This document shows positions 33,901 through 39,126 of a stretch of DNA of 39,126 nt, one piece after another. How positions within the stretch are numbered: position 1 is the stretch's first letter; each line of letters starts with the position of its first letter. The stretch lies in assembly GCA_021813765.1 (NCBI GenBank), contig JAKAJM010000018.1, forward strand, positions 1-39,126, written 5' to 3'. The translations under genes and the position numbers were made by a program. This DNA is from Nitrospirota bacterium (lineage in GTDB: Bacteria > Nitrospirota > Thermodesulfovibrionia > Thermodesulfovibrionales > JdFR-88). The notes beneath the pieces were generated by a model. That model searched no databases and was not told the origin of the DNA. It saw nothing but the letters and a program-made list of their open reading frames with translations.

Positions 33901-34900
33901 CAAGCGGCCCCTTTACACTCGCATCCAAGCTCATGAACCCGCTTACACGGACATTCACATGGAGTAGCTCCAGAAGGCTCTGCGCGAAAAGGCCGCCTTT
34001 AACATCCATGTCTATATACGTCTTTTTCCAGTTCGAAAATTTACCCGCCAGCCTGGCTTTCCCCGTTATGGAAAGTTTTCCCTTTTCAGGGCTTTTAAGA
34101 TGGAACATATCTTTAAGTGTGGACACAAGCAGACCCAGCCTGGTGCTTGCGCGCATGCCTTTGCCTTTTGAGTAGGAGCCCTCAAGATTCAGCCTGCTTC
34201 CGCCGGATTCGACCGTCAGCTCCCTTATGCCAAGGACCCCTTTTTTAAATGTGGCGCCGACGGTATCAAGTTTAAGGTCCAGGTGGGGTATGCCCTTGCC
34301 GGAAAAAACGATGTCCTTCGCGGAAGCTTTTATCTCCTTCCTGGAGCCAAGCGAGGCCTCCCCGCTTAAGCCCCGGCAGGCGATCCCAAATGCCCCCTGT
34401 CCTTCTGCATAGTTCAGGACCGCGTCTTCCATTACAACGGAACCAACCTTCAGCCTGAAGCCGCCTGAGGGCTTTTTTGCCCGGGCCAGCGACTTTAAAA
34501 AATGCTTCACCTGGCTGTCCGTTATCCGTATATCCGGTTTTATAACGGCTATCCGCTTTATGAAGACCGTCTTCCTGAGCAGAGGGACAAACGAAGCATA
34601 CGCCTTTACCTTACCTGCCGAAAAAATAGGCTTGCCGTTCTCATCGGACACCCTGATGTTATCAGCCCCGACATAAAGTGGAACAAGGTTTGCATACAGC
34701 CTGTCTGCCGTGATCCGGTAGCCCGTTGCGGCCTCAAACCCAGCAAACACGGTCTTCTTCAGATACCTTGAGACCTGGGGGCCCCGAAGAAAAAGTGTCA
34801 AGCCGGCCACCACAGAAACAAAGGCGAATATCCAGGCCAATTTCTTGAAGTTTCTCTTTCCCACGGCTGCGAGGGACCTGATATCGGGGATTTTCTTCAT
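30902..34900 (-). CDS. tamB: TamB/AsmA-family translocation and assembly protein
   Basis: About 1332 aa. One N-terminal inner-membrane anchor (FKKLAWIFAFVSVVAGLTLFL), then a long repetitive beta-rich body with recurring phrases such as DLSLRTSDFTDLTLPYSRM, AITGTLF and LKDPAITVRGTLSKGKF. The C-terminal TamB domain is clear: LRGTLANPIPLGRVQAASGK, FRNTEFTIGHASVIFSDPNRIDP and LEQMDILSLLTTG. TamB-type proteins form beta-taco bridges that carry lipids or unfolded barrels across the periplasm. ATG 34900 is preferred; GTG 34951 adds 17 codons. First gene of a three-gene operon with Omp85 and the SurA-like protein. Confidence 0.92.
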   Translation of the reverse strand: MKKIPDIRSLAAVGKRNFKKLAWIFAFVSVVAGLTLFLRGPQVSRYLKKTVFAGFEAATGYRITADRLYANLVPLYVGADNIRVSDENGKPIFSAGKVKAYASFVPLLRKTVFIKRIAVIKPDIRITDSQVKHFLKSLARAKKPSGGFRLKVGSVVMEDAVLNYAEGQGAFGIACRGLSGEASLGSRKEIKASAKDIVFSGKGIPHLDLKLDTVGATFKKGVLGIRELTVESGGSRLNLEGSYSKGKGMRASTRLGLLVSTLKDMFHLKSPEKGKLSITGKARLAGKFSNWKKTYIDMDVKGGLFAQSLLELLHVNVRVSGFMSLDASVKGPLDSLDGSGSGSLDKADIYGVSADALKFGLGFHHGVLSFSRIEGSMYGGRAKGDFSIDLPRVSALNMDVYFYGLDSRKFMAGFLKTSLPLPDGRLSGSLSNRGAKFVPSGNFRFIARRAGKDFTGRISSIASGFTISSPDVNFSNLAVRTGATAITGSGKIDYANGTTDMDLSLRTSDFTDLTLPYSRMAGGAGGFDGRIYGPLKDPAITGTLFSGNAVFFGMKLGTLKADISYSKNALDVQSLHASAGGQTVDVKGRMLFPEAKEIFELKDPVYGLDIKAAGGQAQDVVQDFIKPGVKLSGDIVGASLQLKGRSPEISGSVKARDIVYSGASVDSADFDFDYKAGSISISRAVLTRTGAVMKLAGALNGDGGFDFNASSKNMDIKDFFTGKLPVDYKVSFNASGKGTLKDPAITVRGTLSKGKFRERPVGGGAFSVEVSRGSQGRMAAVHLALQGGKMELKGRAFLKKGSSFSSSPWQAQVMLKNGVYNFLVASMFKTVPPDLMLNLQGSGNFSGTGAGNVNGSLVLNQIAFTAFGQSFSTRQPVRLDLQNKTLFLKQLSLTGGRTDINLSGSAALGRSFDLSVEGKSSLVPLKGLTRQIDLLTGRANYVFHVGGSWNSPKISGGLSLSDAALGLRGVPQSLRITSAYMYMDENKIVLEQLAAKTGGGEANVTGVIYLKNLRPANFYLDSVINNVNVSDKGFDATMDGNLAVRGDGSGQTIAGEIFVKRASYDKNVDWKAFILRKRATLPPSPTSFQATTGLNIRVYGSGHIMVKNNVVRAPLSADLTLRGTLANPIPLGRVQAASGKVYFRNTEFTIGHASVIFSDPNRIDPSLDVMASTTIKGYEIDVSAAGTLDHMTLAFSSQPHLEQMDILSLLTTGNFGGASPGIEGGVGASEASSFITGQFENVITKRIKSITGFDRFQIEPYVSTTTGTVTPRITVSKRLLGDRLFVIYSAPIGTEEQIIRLEYAVTRSVSLIGTRDDTGDMGGDIKYQFKFR

Positions 34901-34989
34901 AAACTGTCCGTTAGCCCGCAGGAGCTGAAGGAGCCCACGCGGGATAAGCACGCTTTATTCATTTATTTTTTTCATTGGTGCAACGCTCT

Positions 34990-35019
34990 ATTTTAATGGA
35001 AAAAGCAGGAATTAAACAA
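34990..35019 (-). promoter_or_regulatory. Candidate promoter for the tamB operon
   Basis: Minus strand TTGTTT (35014-35019), 18-nt spacer, TAAAAT (34990-34995), about 90 nt before ATG 34900. The region is AT-rich and diverges from the tRNA gene. Confidence 0.4.
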
Positions 35020-35080
35020 ATTGCAACAGCTGCTGAAAACTTGAAAAAATACACGTTTTTATGTTAAAAATTAACATAGC

Positions 35081-35155
35081 AGGCGCGTAGCTCAGGGGGA
35101 GAGCGCTACCTTGACACGGTAGAGGTCTGGGGTTCGAAACCCCACGTGCCTACCA
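35081..35155 (+). tRNA. tRNA-Val (anticodon GAC)
   Basis: A 75-nt cloverleaf: acceptor AGGCGCG/CGTGCCT (one G-T), D stem GCTC/GAGC, anticodon stem CTACC/GGTAG with loop TTGACAC (anticodon GAC), T arm TGGGG-TTCGAAA-CCCCA, discriminator A and encoded CCA at 35153-35155. A palindrome TGTTAA-AAA-TTAACA (35062-35076) lies just upstream. An integrase gene abuts the 3' end, so this is the likely attachment site. Confidence 0.97.
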
Positions 35156-35160
35156 TAAAA

Positions 35161-35196
35161 AACAAGGGGTTAGCTGACAACGGCTAACTCCTTTTT
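35161..35196 (+). terminator. Intrinsic terminator of the tRNA gene
   Basis: 11-bp stem (AAGGGGTTAGC / GCTAACTCCTT, one G-T wobble), 8-nt loop 35175-35182, T-tract 35192-35196. It overlaps the 3' end of the convergent integrase gene and could also slow transcription from that side. Confidence 0.8.
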
Positions 35197-35889
35197 ATTT
35201 GGATTGTGCACTTTTTGTGCAGTTGGCTGATTGAGGGCATTATCAAGGATGTTTATGGCCTTTACCTTGTGCGCGGGTGCCAGATGGGCATATCGAAGGG
35301 TCATGGTAAGAGTCTTATGGCCCAGGAGTTCTTTTACTGTGGTCAGATCCACGCCTGCCATGACAAGATGACTTGCAAAGGTATGCCGGAGATCGTGGAA
35401 GTGGAAGTCGCGTATCCCCACCCTTTTTAAGGCCGTATGAAAACTTTTCTTAACATCATGGTAGGCTTTCCCGGTCTGAGGGTCATAGAAGACATAGGAA
35501 ATGTCCAGCCGCCTTGTAAGGCCCTGTAGCGCGGCCCTGAGGGTTTTATTTATCGGTATCTCCCGGCGCTCCCCGTTCTTGGTCCTATCGAGGAGAATAA
35601 AACCGTGCCTGAGGTCCACGCGATCCCAGGTAAGGGAAAGAATTTCCCCGCGCCTCATGCCCGAATTCAGGGCGGTTATCACGATGGGCTTTAGATGGTC
35701 GTCGCAGGCGCTCACCAGAGCCGCGCATTCTTCCACGGAAAGATATCTCAAGCGGCGATTGTTTTCCTGAAGAAGTTTTACCTTGCGAACCCGTTTCAAG
35801 ACATCAGCTTCGACCATTTCCCAGTCGACGGCTTTGGAAAAAATGTGCTTGAGGACGTTCAGGACCTTGTTTGAGGTAAGATGGAAAAA
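35170..35889 (-). pseudogene. Tyrosine recombinase (phage-type integrase), N-terminus removed by an IS
   Basis: About 240 residues remain. The catalytic domain is complete: Arg in NSGMRRGEILSLTWDRVD, HxxR in FHDLRHTFAS, LLGHKTLTMTLRYAHL with the nucleophile Tyr. Upstream, only the end of the core-binding domain is left (SNKVLNVLKHIFSKAVDWEMVE); the arm-binding region and the rest are missing because the IS begins at 35890. The open frame continues 24 nt into the IS, where an ATG-type start would add about 8 foreign residues. The gene points at tRNA-Val, the usual layout for an element integrated into a tRNA 3' end. The remaining protein is unlikely to be a working integrase. Confidence 0.85.
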
Positions 35890-35936
35890 GTGGACACCAA
35901 AATCGTATAACAAAATACCACGATGGAGGTGTCAGG

Positions 35937-35949
35937 ATGAAGGGAATCC
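35937..35949 (+). CDS. IS3 OrfA, first exon (13 nt)
   Basis: GGAGG at about 35925 precedes ATG 35937. The reading M-K-G-I and the first base of codon 5 is then cut by the intron at 35950. Joined to 37784 it continues P-Q-G-R-Y-T-K-E-F, a natural N-terminus for this IS3 OrfA type. Joined to 37783 it would be out of frame. Confidence 0.6.
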
Positions 35950-37782
35950 GTGTGCCGCAGAAAGCAACACAGGAGATGAGGGTAGGCCCCTCGCAATCGG
36001 CTTGCAGGAGCAGGTTGCAAACCGCCGTAAGCGGCTTGGGTCAAAAGCCCCGGTCGTGAGCGTTACGGAAAAGGTATCAAAAGATATCAGGTATGAACCA
36101 AAGAAGACGAACACCAGTGAACTGCCGCTCAAGTGTCGAAAGCATCCAGACGACATCGAAACTGAGGGGGAATTCTACTTCAGGATTAGCCTATCCGATA
36201 CCTGCTTACGGGATAGGCGGTGTCCGGCATAGAGGCAGCGTCAGCTTGGTTCGGGCTCCTATGTTGAACTGCGGGAACCTTCGGCGGCGATGCAAAGGGA
36301 AAGGCACAAGCGAAAAATGTGAGGCCGACAGTACCGATGCGCCGCCAAGGGGCGGAGCGACTTGTAGTAGCTGTGAAGTCACGGTAATAGTGACGGAGCG
36401 AAGGGGTCGCGTTATTCAGCCATGTTTATTGGGCAACTGCGTAAGCAGGAGGAGCCAATGGGCATGACAAAGCCGTACAGCATTCCCAAATCCTTGGTCT
36501 GGAAGGCGTATCAGTGTGTCAGGGCAAACAAAGGGTCAGCAGGCGTAGACTTGGAGTCGATTGGACAATTCGAGAACCGGCTCAGTGACAACCTTTACAA
36601 GCTTTGGAATCGCCTTAGCTCAGGCAGTTATTTTCCGCCTGCGGTCAAGGGAGTGCCAATTCCAAAGAAGACGGGTGGGGTACGCATGCTTGGCGTGCCT
36701 ACGGTGGCTGACCGGATTGCTCAAACAGTGGTCAAGCTTGTGCTGGAGCCGATGCTCGAACCCCTGTTTTATCATGACTCTTATGGTTATCGTCCGGGAT
36801 ATTCAGCCCACAATGCGATTGCCGTAGTGAGGCAGAGGAACTGGGAATATGATTGGGTTATAGAATTCGACAATCAAAGGTCTCTTTGACAATATTGACC
36901 ATGACCTCCTTCTTCGTGCGGTTCGCAAACATTGCCGGATTCCTTGGGTGCTGCTATATATCGAGCGGTGGCTCAAGGCGCCAATGCAAGATAAAAACGG
37001 CTGCTTAGTGGAACGGCATCGCGGCACCTCTCAAGGCGGGGTCGCGAGTCGGTTGCTGGCCAATCTTTTTTTGCATTATGCGTTTGACAGGTGGATCACC
37101 CAGAATCTTCGCAGCGTGCGGTTTTGCCGCTATGCGGATGATGGAGTGGTTCACTGTAAAAGTCTGGCGCAGGCGCAGCTGGCATTGCGCAGAATCGGAG
37201 AGCGGTTCCGCCAGTGCGGATTAGAGCTTCATTCGGAGAAGACCCGGATTGTGTACTGCAAAGATAGCAATCGCCGGAAGTCGTACCCAGCGATTAAGTT
37301 TACGTTTTTGGGGTACACGTTCCGTCCACGCAAAGTGAGGAACAAATACGGCCGGATGTTCGTAAATTTCTCTCCTGCGGTCAGTTGTGATGCTCTCCAC
37401 ATGATGAGGCAGACTATTCGAAACTGGCATATTCAGCTCAAAGGCGACAAGGAGTTAGGAGACCTCTCAAGTATGTACAATCCAGTGCTTCGAGGCTGGT
37501 CGAACTATTATGGTCTATTCCACGGCTCGGCTATGACTCCCGTGTGGAAACACATGAACTTTTACCTGACCCGTTGGCTAATGCGGAAATACAAGCACTT
37601 GTCCTGGCATAAAACCAGGGCATATAAACTGCTTGGTAAACTCGCCGCATCTAGTCCAAAGGCCTTTGCACACTGGGAAATGGGATTTGCTCCGTAGGCT
37701 GGATAATGGGAGCCGTATGACGGGAGACTGTCACGTACGGTTCTGCGAGGGGCTGGGGGTGAAATTCCCCCGGCCTACTCAC
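35950..37782 (+). mobile_element. Group II intron inside IS3 orfA
   Basis: The 5' end GTGTGCC fits the GUGYG consensus. Domain V is at 37710-37743 (GAGCCGTATG...CGTACGGTTC, catalytic AGC present). Domain VI follows, with a bulged A at 37777 before CTCAC. A candidate EBS1, GGATT (36183-36187), pairs with AATCC just before the 5' splice site. The 3' boundary is uncertain by one base (37782 or 37783). The 500 bases 35950-36457 are the structured RNA domains I-III and contain no gene. The intron-encoded protein lies in domain IV. Confidence 0.88.
36458..37697 (+). pseudogene. Group II intron reverse transcriptase/maturase with +1 frameshift
   Basis: AGGAGG precedes ATG 36458. The first part (KPYSIPKSLVWKAYQCVRAN to WVIEFD) and the second part (KGLFDNIDHDLLLRAV to AHWEMGFAP) are one protein of about 412 aa in different frames. 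One extra A at 36872-36873 (GACAATCAAAGG where GACATCAAAGG is expected) breaks it next to the first catalytic Asp. The YADD motif (CRYADDGVVHC) and the maturase region (NPVLRGWSNYYGLF) are intact in the second frame. There is no HNH endonuclease domain. Either an inactive copy or a sequencing error in an otherwise perfect ORF. Confidence 0.88.
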
Positions 37783-37783
37783 C

Positions 37784-38088
37784 CGCAGGGGAGGTACACG
37801 AAGGAGTTTCGAGCAGAAGCGGTGAAGCTGGTAACGGAAGGGAATATGTCCTTGCCTGAGGCGGCTCGCAAATTGTCGTTGCCGCCATCGACATTAGGGA
37901 ACTGGTTAAAAGCCCATAAAGCCGGGAAGCTAGGGGATGTGGGCAAAACGCAAAGGCCGCTTACAGAGGTTGAGATGGAACTGGCCAGGACAAAAAGGGA
38001 ACTGGCGGAAACCAAGATGGCGCTTGAGATATTAAAAAAAGCAGCCGCGTACTTTGCGAAGGAGTCGCTGCCCGGTACGCGCAGATGA
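37784..38088 (+). CDS. IS3 OrfA, second exon (helix-turn-helix protein)
   Basis: From the third base-pair of the junction codon the frame reads PQGRYTKEFRAEAVKLVTEG with a typical transposase_8 helix-turn-helix (LPEAARKLSLPPSTLGNWL), then a leucine-zipper helix (EVEMELARTKRELAETKMAL) for OrfA multimerisation. OrfA binds the IS ends. A slippery A AAA AAA G (38034-38041) lies near the end; a -1 shift there would run into the orfB frame to make OrfAB. The stop overlaps the orfB start. Confidence 0.85.
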
Positions 38089-38945
38089 AAGCTATGCGAC
38101 TCAAATATCCGGTGCCGTTTATGAGCCGGGTTCTTGACGTATCGGCAAGCGGGTATTACGCATGGCTTGAAAGGACGCCGTCCAAGCGGTCCCAGGAGGA
38201 AGCGCGGCTGGAAATCGAGATAAAGGCTGCGGACAAGCGGACACGAAATACGTGCGGTCCTGAGCGGCTGCAGCGCGATCTGGCTGAGCACGGTATCCGG
38301 GCCGGGGTTTGCCGCATAAAGCGCCTTCGCAAAAAACTCGGGATAAAGTGCAAACAGAAGCGGAAATTTAAGGTTACGACGGACTCTAATCACACGCTTC
38401 CAGTGGTGGAGAACCTTCTGGAGCAGCGGTTTGAGGCAGCTGCGCCAAACCAGGTCTATGTAACGGACATTACCTATATTCCTACGGACGAGGGATGGCT
38501 CTATCTGGCCGGGCACAAGGATATTTTCACGGGTGAAATCGTCGGATATGCAATGGGAGCGCGGATGTCGAAGAGTTTGATTACTCAGTCATTATTCAGG
38601 GCAGTGTCAGCCAAGAGGCCGGCGAAGGGGCTGATTCATCACTCGGACCGGGGCAGCCAGTATTGCTCCCGTGAATACAGAAAAATACTCGATCAGTTTG
38701 GCATGAAGGCATCAATAAGCCGGAAAGGGAATTGTTACGATAACGCCCCGATGGAAAGCTTTTGGGGAACGCTCAAGCAGGAGCTTGTATATCACCGCCA
38801 TTACAGGAGCAGACAGGAGGCCATTCAGGATATCACAGAGTACGTAGAGATCTTCTACAACCGTTTAAGGCGACAGGCACGGCTGGGATATTTATCTCCC
38901 GCCGCCTATGAACAAAAATTCTATGCCGGGCAGATGGCGGCATGA
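38085..38945 (+). CDS. IS3 OrfB transposase, DDE integrase domain
   Basis: 286 aa, full length. HTH_21 region (EIKAADKRTRNTCGPERLQ), then rve core with the complete catalytic triad: Asp in VYVTDITYIPT, Asp in HHSDRGSQYCS, and Glu in NAPMESFWGTLK. The ATG overlaps the orfA stop (ATGA), and the frame is open upstream to the A7 slippery run, so both re-initiation and frameshift fusion are possible. The catalytic subunit is intact, so the IS could still move if OrfA is made. Confidence 0.93.
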   Translation: MKAMRLKYPVPFMSRVLDVSASGYYAWLERTPSKRSQEEARLEIEIKAADKRTRNTCGPERLQRDLAEHGIRAGVCRIKRLRKKLGIKCKQKRKFKVTTDSNHTLPVVENLLEQRFEAAAPNQVYVTDITYIPTDEGWLYLAGHKDIFTGEIVGYAMGARMSKSLITQSLFRAVSAKRPAKGLIHHSDRGSQYCSREYRKILDQFGMKASISRKGNCYDNAPMESFWGTLKQELVYHRHYRSRQEAIQDITEYVEIFYNRLRRQARLGYLSPAAYEQKFYAGQMAA

Positions 38946-38961
38946 AGGGTTTGGTGTCCAC

Positions 38962-39126
38962 TATTGACGGGCTGTTGCCCAAAACTCATTTGCATTTTCC
39001 CCATATCAACTTTCATGACTTAGCGGGAGGCTTTCTGAAAAACCGATTCACACATGTCCGGATAATGAGACCGGCCTTATGGACCCATTCAAAGGCTTAT
39101 GCAAGCCAAATAAAGCCGGTTTGATG
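38962..39126. other. Right flank of the IS, no gene recognised
   Basis: 165 bp up to the window edge. A 60-codon open frame runs through from the IS end, but it shows no family features. On the minus strand all frames are short, so the missing integrase N-terminus is not here. Confidence 0.5.

Larger units (their letters stand above)
35890..38961 (+). mobile_element. IS3-family insertion sequence carrying a group II intron
   Basis: Terminal inverted repeats GTGGACACCAAA (35890-35901) and TTTGGTGTCCAC (38950-38961) match perfectly over 12 bp. The span is 3072 bp; without the intron it is about 1.24 kb, normal for IS3. It has orfA and orfB with a coupled ATGA overlap and an A7 slippery run. 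Flanking bases (AAAAA left, TATTG right) are not a target duplication, and the right flank does not contain the missing integrase N-terminus. Confidence 0.9.

Noticed and set aside
35950-36457. Several ORFs over 60 codons in the intron 5' region as possible cargo genes
   Set aside because: The region fits structured group II domains I-III, and the frames have no recognisable protein features.

Overview
The window is a chromosomal segment of a diderm (Gram-negative-type) bacterium of moderately high GC. LPS transport (LptB), sigma-54, TamB and Omp85 proteins, outer-membrane lipoproteins and an RND efflux system all imply an outer membrane. Frequent ATA and AGG codons, long-form HPF, rapZ next to rpoN, and a response regulator with a zinc-ribbon tail suggest Nitrospirota or a Desulfobacterota-like lineage. 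This is inference; the window has no rRNA or other phylogenetic marker.

Layout. 1-4626 (+) is a tight housekeeping operon: lptB (3' end only), rpoN, hpf, rapZ, an RluD-type pseudouridine synthase and a secreted PLD nuclease. An M42 aminopeptidase follows (4818-5891). 6146-9355 (+) is a copper/envelope cluster: a possible 34-aa secreted peptide, a PCuAC-like lipoprotein, an outer-membrane barrel candidate, CopC and CopD. Then come a membrane-anchored dual-specificity phosphatase, a Slp-type lipoprotein with a Tyr/Pro-rich tail, and a Tat-exported protein whose frame is crossed by one UGA. 11740-17628 (-) is a tripartite RND efflux operon (outer-membrane factor, adaptor, pump). A membrane-tethered TAXI-type binding protein (+), a two-domain M16 peptidase (-) and a 6PGDH-family reductase (+) follow. 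23416-26515 (-) is a signalling cluster: a histidine kinase between two response regulators. Next are a PPC/DUF296 protein and a 68-aa Cys/His-rich protein (-). 27603-34900 (-) is an envelope-biogenesis operon: TamB, an Omp85 protein with about seven POTRA repeats, and a SurA-N-like chaperone lacking a PPIase domain.

The right end (35081-39126) is mobile DNA at a tRNA-Val(GAC): a tyrosine integrase whose N-terminus was removed by an IS3-family element. The IS orfA is itself interrupted by a group II intron whose reverse transcriptase carries a one-base insertion.

The most notable signals are translational. rapZ and copD have no ATG/GTG/TTG start upstream of essential sequence, but each has ATC or ATT at good Shine-Dalgarno spacing; rapZ also has a possible +1 shift site. 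One Tat protein carries an in-frame UGA followed by a SECIS-like hairpin. Several genes have a -10 box 5-7 nt before the ATG, which predicts leaderless transcripts. I found no clear new defence system or CRISPR array.
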